Source of the DNA: Candidatus Gastranaerophilales bacterium
GTDB lineage: Bacteria; Cyanobacteriota; Vampirovibrionia; Gastranaerophilales; Gastranaerophilaceae
Direction: 5' to 3'
Length of the DNA stretch: 64,000 nucleotides
Assembly: GCA_944324225.1 (NCBI GenBank)
Contig: CALUVL010000010.1
Coordinates: forward strand, 1-64,000
A program made the position numbers and the translations under genes. Each line of letters starts with the position of its first letter. Within the stretch, counting starts at the first letter, position 1. This document shows positions 44,021 through 52,047 of this stretch, one piece after another. The notes beneath the pieces were generated by a model. The model had not been told where the DNA came from. It was given only the letters and a program-made list of their open reading frames with translations, and made no database searches.

Positions 44021-45412
44021 CTAGACGGCAGCCGTCATTTTTGATTGAAGAATCTGCGCCGATTCTTCGTAACCTTTTCTGCCCATAAGCGCATAGGTAT
44101 AATTTTTTGCCTGTTCAACTCCGGGCTGATCAAAGGTGTTTATGTTATAAAGTTCACCTGCGATTGCAGTCTGAACTTCCAGCATATAAAGCAGTTGTGC
44201 AACATTATAACCGTCAACTTTTTCTAATGTAATAGTCACTGTCGGACGGCTGTAATCCGCAAGAGCGACACGTGTTGCATCTGCTTCCGCATTAATAAGC
44301 TGGTTAATTGTTTTTCCGCCGAGATAACCGATTCCGGTATATTCAAAGATGTTCGGTATTTCAAGAGTTGTATCAAAATTCTCTACTCTTATGAAATTTA
44401 TAACCTTGTTATTCGGGCCTTCATTATAAAGTTGAATTTGAGAATGCTGATCTGTAACCCCAAGAGCCTTGACAGGAGTCGGACCAATATGAACATTGTT
44501 TCCGTCCTTGTCTTTGTTTTTGCCTAAAGATTCAGCCCAGAGCTGCGCATACCAGTCAGAAACATACTTCAAACGGCTCGAATACGGCATCATGACAGAA
44601 ATATTTTTACCTTTTTTCGTATCCATAAGATAATGAATTAAAGCATTTTGCGCCGCAATATTGTTATGAATATCCGTGTTTTTCAAAGCCAGATCCATAT
44701 CCTTGATACCGTTTGTAATCTCGTCCAAATCAAGCCCGACAAGCGCAAACGGAAGCAAACCGACAGCAGAAAATACAGAAAATCTTCCGCCGACATCATC
44801 AGGAACAACAAAAGTTTTATAACCTTCCTGTTCCGCAATCTGTCTTAAAACACCTGTTTTTTTGTCAGTTGTTGCAACTATATTGTATCTGTAATTGTCG
44901 CCGAGAGCCTTTTCAAGTCTGTCTTTTACAATCATGAACTGCGACATTGTTTCAGCCGTAGAACCGGATTTTGTGATAACATTTACTAAAGTTTTTTCAA
45001 GATCTATAACATCCAAAAGCCCGTTAATAGTATCAGGATCAATATTATCAAGAAAGAAAATTCTTGGCATGCCGTTTCTTTGCTCTTCAGAAAGCAAATT
45101 CCAAAAAGGCTTTAACAAAGCTTCCGTCACAGCCAGTCCGCCAAGCGCTGACCCTCCTATACCGAGAACAAGAATATTTTCAAAACGCCCCTTAACCATT
45201 GCTGCATATTCTTTTACATACCAGAGAGTTTCCTCGTTATATCCAAGGTTCATCCACTGAAGCCACTGTCCGTTCTTGTCTTTTCTTTTGTTCAAATCTG
45301 CAATAATATGCACAATTTTGTCTTTGTACTCATTAAATTCCGCTTCAAGATTTAAGCCGTTTTCTTCTCCTATAACCAGAGCGTCTGCGTTCTTGTAGTT
45401 TAGTTTAATCAT
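44021..45412 (-). CDS. pgi: Glucose-6-phosphate isomerase
   Basis: 463 aa, the compact Bacillus-like size. GIGGSALGG, the phosphate-binding SGSTAETM, GGRFSVFSAVGLLP with the catalytic Arg, TDQHSQIQLYNEGP with the His, and QPGVEQAKNY with the C-terminal Lys are all present. It interconverts glucose-6-phosphate and fructose-6-phosphate. GAGGGTT precedes the ATG. The gene is monocistronic. Confidence 0.96.
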   Translation of the reverse strand: MIKLNYKNADALVIGEENGLNLEAEFNEYKDKIVHIIADLNKRKDKNGQWLQWMNLGYNEETLWYVKEYAAMVKGRFENILVLGIGGSALGGLAVTEALLKPFWNLLSEEQRNGMPRIFFLDNIDPDTINGLLDVIDLEKTLVNVITKSGSTAETMSQFMIVKDRLEKALGDNYRYNIVATTDKKTGVLRQIAEQEGYKTFVVPDDVGGRFSVFSAVGLLPFALVGLDLDEITNGIKDMDLALKNTDIHNNIAAQNALIHYLMDTKKGKNISVMMPYSSRLKYVSDWYAQLWAESLGKNKDKDGNNVHIGPTPVKALGVTDQHSQIQLYNEGPNNKVINFIRVENFDTTLEIPNIFEYTGIGYLGGKTINQLINAEADATRVALADYSRPTVTITLEKVDGYNVAQLLYMLEVQTAIAGELYNINTFDQPGVEQAKNYTYALMGRKGYEESAQILQSKMTAAV

Positions 45413-45819
45413 TCTATTTTTAACCCTCTTAAAATATATAAAATTAGTACTTATTAAACGAATTGGCTGTGTATAAAAAATAAAACAAAAACACGTTCTT
45501 TCTACACTAATTATATGTACTCAAGCTAAAAATACAATGCTTTTAAGGATAATTTAATAATTATTAACTCAATAAATTAATCGGCTAATATCTGTATTTT
45601 ATCTCCCATCCGTCGTTGATAACCTGCATCATACAGGCAGTAAAATCACCTGTTTCATAGCTGCAATTTTCGGCTTTAAGAGGTTTGCAATAGTAAGCCC
45701 AACTATCACCCATGTCGCATTCGGAAGCCCCTTGCGACAAAATTCTTTTGAAATATCTTGAGGATACTCTCAGAAAAGATTTTCATATAACAGAAATTTA
45801 GTATATTACTTTTTTAATT
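45413..45819. other. 407 bp between pgi and the first permease
   Basis: The part next to pgi (45413-45560) is AT-rich and holds the pgi promoter region. The rest contains the Cys-rich remnant frame on the minus strand described separately. No RNA gene or repeat was seen. Confidence 0.5.
45585..45781 (-). pseudogene. Short Cys-rich frame, likely gene remnant
   Basis: A minus-strand frame of about 65 codons without ATG start ends at TAG 45585. It reads SSRYFKRILSQGASECD then GDSWAYYCKPLKAENCSYET and QVINDGWEIKYRY. The four Cys and high Trp/Tyr content resemble the C-terminus of a small secreted protein whose signal part is gone; a TGA lies directly upstream. It could also be chance. Confidence 0.3.
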
Positions 45820-47373
45820 TTACACTTCAATTTTTTGCTGTTTTACTGTGCGCTGGGCTTTTTGTTTTTCTTCCAATCGTTTCTGCTCATACCCGTAGCC
45901 TGCATAGATTATAAACCCTATCAAAAGCCAGAGCGGAAAATACAATGATGATGTGGTTAAAAATTTCATTGAATAAATCATCAGCCCGCCGCATGTGATA
46001 ATGCCCAAAATCGGAAACACCGGTGAAAACGGGACTTTAAAAGGTCTTGGTCTGTCCGGATCCGTTTTTCGTAAAATCAATACCGCTATACAAATTATGA
46101 TAAACGATGTAAACGTTCCAAAATTACACAATTCTGCCGAAATATTCAAATCCATAAACAAAGAACAAACCACAACCACAATACCCGAAATCCAGGTCAA
46201 AACATGCGGAGTTCTGAATTTTTTATGTATAAGTCTTAAAGACTTCGGCAAAAATCTGTCACGGCTCATTGCATACAAAATACGCGTTGTTCCGAGTTGA
46301 TAAATCAAAAGCACCGATGTCAGACCGCACAATGCGCCTACCGAAATCAAACCGGCAAACCAATCCTGCCCGATAAAACGCATAGCATGTGCAATCGGCG
46401 CCTGAGTGTCAATCTGACCGAACGGAACGGTTCCTGTTAAAACAAGTGCCACACCTATATACAAAACAGTACATATAAAAAGTGTACCCAAAATTCCGAT
46501 AGGTAAGTCTCTCTGCGGATTTTCAGTTTCTTCCGCAGTTGTAGAAATAGCATCAAATCCGATATATGCAAAAAATATCAAAAACGCACCCATAAAAATT
46601 CCGCTGAAACCGTTCGGCGCAAAGGGTGTCCAGTTTTCAGGCTTTACGTAAAATGCCCCGACAACGATGAAAGAAGTTATTATCAAAAGGTTTACACCAA
46701 CCATAATACTTGCAAATCTTGTTGATTCTTTTACACCTTTAATCAAAAGCATTGTCAATATCAAAACAATTACAATTGCAGGAAGATTTATCGCAACAGG
46801 AATATGTCCGAAAAGATATGGAATTTTGTCATGGATATCAAGTCCATACTTGTCGCAGCTTGCGGCAATCGCTCTATAATCCATTCTGAGCCAAATCGGG
46901 AAATTTACTATAAAATCAGGAAGAACATGTTTGAAACCTTTCAAAAGCTGTGTAAAATATCCAGTCCACGCACTTGCAACAGTAATATTTCCGATAGCAT
47001 ATTCCAGCATCAAAATCCAGCCGACCATCCATGCCATAAATTCGCCCATTGTCGCATACGTGTAAGTATAAGCGCTTCCTGCAACCGGAATCATTGCGGC
47101 AATTTCGCTGTAGCAAAGTGCTGAAAAAATACAAGCAATTACTGCAAGCAGCATTGAAATTATAATCGCAGGCCCGGCTCCGACACCTTCCGGACCGCCC
47201 TGAATTGCACTTCCGACTATAGTGAAGATACCGGTGCCGACTACAGCACCTATACCTATTACTATAAGGTCAAATACATTCAAAGTCTTTTTTAACTCTG
47301 ACTTTTTGCTTGTTGCAATAAGTTCATCCGGACTTTTCTTTTTTAAAGCGTTCTTTATTATATTTTTTATCAT
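45820..47373 (-). CDS. APC-family amino-acid permease (CAT type), copy 2
   Basis: About 517 aa from ATG 47373 (GGAAAG 4 nt upstream; the ATG at 47385 has no site). Twelve to thirteen hydrophobic segments. The start LKKTLNVFDLIVIGIGAVVGTGIF holds the GxG substrate-backbone motif, and FAYIGFDAISTTAEE is the CAT-family signature in the middle. It probably imports cationic or branched amino acids with protons. It is a tandem paralogue of the upstream permease (same motifs, same LILRKTDPxRxRPFKVPFSP tail). Confidence 0.92.
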   Translation of the reverse strand: MIKNIIKNALKKKSPDELIATSKKSELKKTLNVFDLIVIGIGAVVGTGIFTIVGSAIQGGPEGVGAGPAIIISMLLAVIACIFSALCYSEIAAMIPVAGSAYTYTYATMGEFMAWMVGWILMLEYAIGNITVASAWTGYFTQLLKGFKHVLPDFIVNFPIWLRMDYRAIAASCDKYGLDIHDKIPYLFGHIPVAINLPAIVIVLILTMLLIKGVKESTRFASIMVGVNLLIITSFIVVGAFYVKPENWTPFAPNGFSGIFMGAFLIFFAYIGFDAISTTAEETENPQRDLPIGILGTLFICTVLYIGVALVLTGTVPFGQIDTQAPIAHAMRFIGQDWFAGLISVGALCGLTSVLLIYQLGTTRILYAMSRDRFLPKSLRLIHKKFRTPHVLTWISGIVVVVCSLFMDLNISAELCNFGTFTSFIIICIAVLILRKTDPDRPRPFKVPFSPVFPILGIITCGGLMIYSMKFLTTSSLYFPLWLLIGFIIYAGYGYEQKRLEEKQKAQRTVKQQKIEV

Positions 47374-47406
47374 ATTTCTTTCCATACTATCGGCCGTCAG
47401 CCTACT

Positions 47407-48999
47407 CTACATTTTTAGTTCAAGTTTCTTTTGTTCAACTTTTTCGTTATGAATTTTATTTTCATTAATCCTATTTTTTACAAAGCCATATAACAAATAG
47501 ATCATTGCTCCAACACCCAGCCACACAGGGAACAACAATGCAGAACTTGACGGCTGCATGGATTTGTAAATCATCAAGCCTCCGCAGCAAATAATTCCAA
47601 GTGCAGGAACAACCGGTGAAAAAGGCACTTTAAACGGTCTTTCTCTATTCGGATCTGTCTTTCTCAAAATCAAAACCGCAACACAAACAACAATGAAAGA
47701 AGTGAACGTTCCATAGTTGCAAAGTTCAGCTGCCACATCAAGGTTAAGCGTCAAAATGCCGACCACAGCAAGAAGCCCGACTGTCCAGGTCAAAACATGA
47801 GGGGTTTTAAACTTCGGATGTAATTTTTGAAATCTTGCTGATATAAAATGGTCACGGCTCATTGCGTATAAAATTCTTGTAGCAGCCATTTCCATAACCA
47901 GCAATACAGAAGTTAAACCGGCAAGAGATCCTATAGAAATCAATCCCGCTGCCCAGTTCAAATGTATAAGTTTCATGCAGTAAGCCATCGGGGCTTTCAA
48001 AAATGAAGCAGGCACAGCAGCACTTGTATCCTGAAGCCCTGTCAACACAAGAGCAACAAGAACGTAGACAATTGTTGTTACGATAAGTGAACCTATAATT
48101 CCGACAGGCAAATCTTTCTGCGGATTTTTGCATTCTTCGGCCGCCGTTGCAATTGCATCAAAGCCGATATATGCAAAGAAGATTATAAATGCTCCCGCAA
48201 AAATTCCTGCAGCACCGTTCGGCGCAAAAGGAACCCAGTTGTCTGGTTTGATATAAAAAGCGCCGGCAACAACAAACAAAGCAATAACCGCAAGTTTTAC
48301 AAAAACCATGATTGCAGTCATTTTGGCAGAATCTTTTGTCCCTTTTACCAGAATTGCCGTGGACAATAAAACCATAACAATTGCCGGAAGGTTTATACAA
48401 ATAGGAATTCCCAGAAGTTTCGGAATAAATATATCCGGATTTTCCGCAACAATTTTAGCCGCAGAAAAAGGATCATTAACAAGCCATACAGGCGGATTAG
48501 CAAACCATGCCGGCAGATAATTTTCAAACCCGTTCAAAAACTGAACAAAATGGTTTGACCATGCGCAGGCAACCGCAATAAATCCGATAGCATATTCAAG
48601 CATCAAAACCCAGCCGACCATCCATGCCGCAAATTCGCCAAGTGTTGCAAACGTATAAATATAAGCACCGCCCGACACCGGAATCATTGTTGCAAATTCC
48701 GAGTAACACAATGCCGAAAATACACATGCAATTGCCGCAACAACCATTGAAATAATTAATGCCGGTCCTGCACCGAGTGCTGATCCGTCAGCACTTCCGG
48801 CTGCCGCAATACCGACAATCGCAAAAATTCCTGACCCTATAATTGCTCCCACGCCCAAAACAATTAAATCAACAACTCCAAGAGTTTTTTCCAAACCACC
48901 AGATTTTGCTTCAGAAAGCATTTCATCAGGTTTTTTAATTCTTGTAATAGTTTTCAAAAAATTACGGGTAAGGGTAGCACGACTGTATTTTTCTGCCAT
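47407..48999 (-). CDS. APC-family amino-acid permease (CAT type), copy 1
   Basis: 530 aa with LEKTLGVVDLIVLGVGAIIG near residue 30, FAYIGFDAIATAAEE in the middle and LILRKTDPNRERPFKVPF near the end. It follows glyQ by 14 nt on the same strand, so it may share its transcript. It precedes the second copy by about 30 nt. The substrate is unknown, and duplicates of this family often differ in specificity. Confidence 0.92.
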   Translation of the reverse strand: MAEKYSRATLTRNFLKTITRIKKPDEMLSEAKSGGLEKTLGVVDLIVLGVGAIIGSGIFAIVGIAAAGSADGSALGAGPALIISMVVAAIACVFSALCYSEFATMIPVSGGAYIYTFATLGEFAAWMVGWVLMLEYAIGFIAVACAWSNHFVQFLNGFENYLPAWFANPPVWLVNDPFSAAKIVAENPDIFIPKLLGIPICINLPAIVMVLLSTAILVKGTKDSAKMTAIMVFVKLAVIALFVVAGAFYIKPDNWVPFAPNGAAGIFAGAFIIFFAYIGFDAIATAAEECKNPQKDLPVGIIGSLIVTTIVYVLVALVLTGLQDTSAAVPASFLKAPMAYCMKLIHLNWAAGLISIGSLAGLTSVLLVMEMAATRILYAMSRDHFISARFQKLHPKFKTPHVLTWTVGLLAVVGILTLNLDVAAELCNYGTFTSFIVVCVAVLILRKTDPNRERPFKVPFSPVVPALGIICCGGLMIYKSMQPSSSALLFPVWLGVGAMIYLLYGFVKNRINENKIHNEKVEQKKLELKM

Positions 49000-49013
49000 T
49001 TATTTTCCTTATA

Positions 49014-49886
49014 TTATTTGCAAAGAGGAAATCCCATACGTTCTCTTTGCGCTACATACAACTTTGCAACAGCTGATGCCATTGTTCTCACTCTGTTTAT
49101 AAAGTTTATTCTTTCATCCTTGCTTATAACACCCCTTGCGTCAAGCAGGTTGAAAGTATGGGAGCATTTTAATACGTAATCATAAGCCGGAAGAACTAAT
49201 TCGGCTTTAACACAATTATCAACTTCTTTCTGATAGAGATCAAACATTGCAAAAAGACTTTTTGCATCAGACACTTCAAAGTTATACTTTGACTGTTCAA
49301 TTTCATTCTGGAGGTAAATATCACCGTATTTAAGCGTGTCATTCCACATAATATCGTAGACAGAGGCTTTATTTTGCAAATACATTGCAATGCGTTCCAA
49401 ACCATAGGTCAATTCAAGTGCAACCGGCTTAATCTCCAAGCCTCCTACCTGTTGAAAATATGTAAACTGCGTAATTTCCATGCCGTCAAGCCAGACTTCC
49501 CAGCCAACCCCTGCAGCACCTAATGTCGGAGATTCCCAGTTGTCTTCAACAAATCTTACGTCATGTTCTTTAAGGTTTATGCCCATAGCTTCCAAACTCT
49601 TCAAATAAAGTTCCTGAGCATTGTCCGGAGATGGTTTTAAGATAACCTGAAACTGAAAATAATGTCCAAGTCTGTTAGGGTTTTCACCATATCTTGCATC
49701 TGTCGGGCGTCTGCAAGGTTCTATCATTGCAGTATTCCAGGGTTCAGGTCCCAATGATCTTAAAAAAGTCGCCGGGTTCATGGTTGAAGCACCTTTTTCA
49801 ATATCATAAGGCTGCTGAATTATACAACCATAATCCGACCAAAATTTTGATAAATTAAAAACCAATTCTTGAAAGTTTAAAGCCAT
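49014..49886 (-). CDS. glyQ: Glycyl-tRNA synthetase, alpha subunit
   Basis: 290 aa with the invariant start [40 protein letters not shown] and [20 protein letters not shown]. This is the alpha chain of the bacterial alpha2beta2 enzyme. The beta-chain gene glyS, often adjacent, is not in the window; two permease genes follow instead. No clear ribosome binding site is seen, only a distant GGA. Confidence 0.96.
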   Translation of the reverse strand: MALNFQELVFNLSKFWSDYGCIIQQPYDIEKGASTMNPATFLRSLGPEPWNTAMIEPCRRPTDARYGENPNRLGHYFQFQVILKPSPDNAQELYLKSLEAMGINLKEHDVRFVEDNWESPTLGAAGVGWEVWLDGMEITQFTYFQQVGGLEIKPVALELTYGLERIAMYLQNKASVYDIMWNDTLKYGDIYLQNEIEQSKYNFEVSDAKSLFAMFDLYQKEVDNCVKAELVLPAYDYVLKCSHTFNLLDARGVISKDERINFINRVRTMASAVAKLYVAQRERMGFPLCK

Positions 49887-50071
49887 GATTTAATATTTCC
49901 ACTATTGTAATAATTACACTTTTTGTTTGTTGCAATGTACCCTAACCTGCAACGCTTTATAAATAGTACGACCAACAAATTCAAATTGCAATAAAATTGT
50001 TTACAAATATTAAGTTGGTAGTAATTTCTAAAATACATTCATGCTATTTTAAATAAAAAGGAGAAACCAAA

Positions 50072-50587
50072 ATGACGGATAAAATTATAATTTTTTCAGG
50101 CAAACAGTACTCAGGAAAAGACACTGCAGCAAAAATCATGCTTGGTGAAATGCCTGATTACAAACGATGCGCAATGGGAGATATTATAAAAATCACATAT
50201 GGCAAAGAAAAAAATCTTACTTATGAAGAAATTGAAAAGAACAAACCTCTTTACAGACAGGATTTAATCGACCTCGGGAACCGTGGAAGAGCTCAGGATC
50301 CGGATTACTGGCTCAAAAAAATTCTTGAACAACCTGGAAACATTATCGTAACAGACGTAAGAGTCCAACACGAATATGATGTTTTTAAAAATGCAGGCGC
50401 TATTACGATAAGAGTTGAAGCTACCCGTGAAACAAGAACTCAACGTGGCACTCTTATCGGGGAAAAGGATATTACGGAAACAGGACTTGATCACATTAAA
50501 GACTGGGACTATGTAATTGACAACAACGCAGATTATGAATCTCTAAAAGAACAAGTATTAAAAATTGTAAAAAGTATTTCTGACTGA
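50072..50587 (+). CDS. P-loop kinase resembling animal phosphomevalonate kinase
   Basis: 171 aa. P-loop SGKQYSGKDT at 9-18. The order and spacing of later motifs follow metazoan-type phosphomevalonate kinase: YRQDLIDLGNRGRAQDPDYW, IVTDVRVQHEYDVF, IRVEATRETRTQRG and TGLDHIKDWDYVIDN, each with recognisable counterparts in the human enzyme. The same fold includes nucleoside-monophosphate kinases of phages, so a dNMP kinase role is an equal alternative. AAGGAG lies upstream. No other mevalonate-pathway gene is nearby. Confidence 0.7.
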   Translation: MTDKIIIFSGKQYSGKDTAAKIMLGEMPDYKRCAMGDIIKITYGKEKNLTYEEIEKNKPLYRQDLIDLGNRGRAQDPDYWLKKILEQPGNIIVTDVRVQHEYDVFKNAGAITIRVEATRETRTQRGTLIGEKDITETGLDHIKDWDYVIDNNADYESLKEQVLKIVKSISD

Positions 50588-50649
50588 TTACAAAATTCTT
50601 ATTTCAGTGGCTTTTATCTTAGCAAAATGAAACCAAAGGAGCCACTGTC

Positions 50650-51129
50650 ATGAATATAACAAACAACAATCAAACCTCTTTTAGAGCAAAACTAACAATC
50701 AGTGAACTCGGAGATAAATGCAAAAACCGCATAGGTTCCGCCAAAAACTTGTTTGAAGAACTGACTAAAGATAAATCCGGCAGACTCAGTCTGGTGGAAG
50801 ACATCAAGAATGGACAATATCTTTTCTGACTAGGGCAAGGACATGTTTATGAACTAATTCAAAGACCGCAGACAGCTTTTCCTTCAAAAGAGTGATTTAA
50901 GGATTTTCTGTCACAGAAAAATGAAACCGAAAAAGCGGACATTCTTGTAAAAATTTTCGACACCTTACAAATTATTCCGAAAAAAATTGATTCACACTGG
51001 ACAGAAAAAAACTTCACTCCAAATCTGTTAAATAAAATTCAGGCATCACTTGGGGATGACAAGTATAATATTTCGCATATGTTTGAATACATTGGTAAGT
51101 TAAGAATTAACAGAGAGGATTTATATTAA
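50650..51129 (+). pseudogene. Broken gene with two in-frame TGA codons, FRAKL leader
   Basis: A frame of 160 codons from ATG 50650 (AAGGAG 8 nt upstream) to TAA 51127-51129 is interrupted only by TGA at codons 60 (50827) and 82 (50893). Otherwise it keeps protein-like composition. The start MNITNNNQTSFRAKLTISEL has the same leader as other unknown proteins here. Both stops fit where Trp would sit well (YLF-stop-LGQGH, SKE-stop-FKDFL), consistent with TGG to TGA changes. Since TGA ends other genes here, decay is more likely than recoding. Confidence 0.75.
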
Positions 51130-51162
51130 ATCCTCTCTGTACTTAAAAATTTATTGTATCTA

Positions 51163-51867
51163 TTACACCATACCCTCTTTAACAGCTTTTACTGCAGCCT
51201 GTACTCTATCATTCACGCACATTTTCTGTAGAATTGAACAAACATGAGCCTTTGCGGTGTGAACACTTACAATCAATTCTTTAGCGATTTCAGTATTGCT
51301 TTTACCTGTAACAAGATGCTTCAAAACTTCAAACTCTCTTTCCGTCAAAGGCACACGGCCTTCGCCATGCGATTTATTCGGAAGAAATCCGATATTTTCA
51401 ACCTTCGGGAAAGCATTAAGAGCAAGCTGAGCAACAACAGGATCAATCCAGCACACTCCAATAGAAACATCCCTTACAACATCAGCAAGTTTTTGCGGAT
51501 CAATATCTTTCAAGCAGTAAGCACTTGCCCCGGAACTCAACGCTGCAACAACTTCTTCTTCCCTGTCATGCGAAGTTAAAGCAATAATTTTTATTTGCGG
51601 AGCAAATTCCTTAACCTTAATCATGGCTTCAATACCGTTCATGCCCGGAAGACCTAAGTCCATAAGCACAACATCCGGTTTATGTTTTTCAATTAATTTT
51701 AAGCCCTCAACCGCATCCTCCGACTCGGCAACAACATTTAAGTCAGGATTTTCATTTAATGCGCATCTTAGGCCAACTCTGGTAAGTTTAAAATCCTCAA
51801 CGATTACAATGTTGATTACCTGATTAACTGCATTGATTTCAAGTTCTGCTTGCTTGTTTAAAGACAT
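51163..51867 (-). CDS. NarL/FixJ-type response regulator
   Basis: 234 aa. Receiver domain about 18-135 with phospho-acceptor D70 (VVLMDLGLPG), T98 (ALTSHD) and K120 (YCLKD). LuxR-type helix-turn-helix at about 170-230 (LTEREFEVLKHLVTGKSNTEIAKEL). GAGAGGTGA precedes the ATG. No histidine kinase gene is adjacent, so it is an orphan in this window. Confidence 0.93.
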   Translation of the reverse strand: MSLNKQAELEINAVNQVINIVIVEDFKLTRVGLRCALNENPDLNVVAESEDAVEGLKLIEKHKPDVVLMDLGLPGMNGIEAMIKVKEFAPQIKIIALTSHDREEEVVAALSSGASAYCLKDIDPQKLADVVRDVSIGVCWIDPVVAQLALNAFPKVENIGFLPNKSHGEGRVPLTEREFEVLKHLVTGKSNTEIAKELIVSVHTAKAHVCSILQKMCVNDRVQAAVKAVKEGMV

Positions 51868-52047
51868 TTTTCACCTCTCTTTTTATAAATTTTTATGTTG
51901 TCGTAATATCGACATGACTATTAAATGATGAGATTAAGAATTAATCCATTACCCTATCAGCTAATATTGTAAAAAGTACAATTATTATTTTCGTTATGTA
52001 ATTAATTTTTATTGTGCTATACTCAGGATATATAGGAGAGAAACGGA

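Noticed and set aside
50827-50895. Genome-wide reading of TGA as Trp
   Set aside because: Other genes here, such as dnaJ-like, the 720 aa glycosyltransferase and the prepilin, end at TGA, so it is a normal stop.
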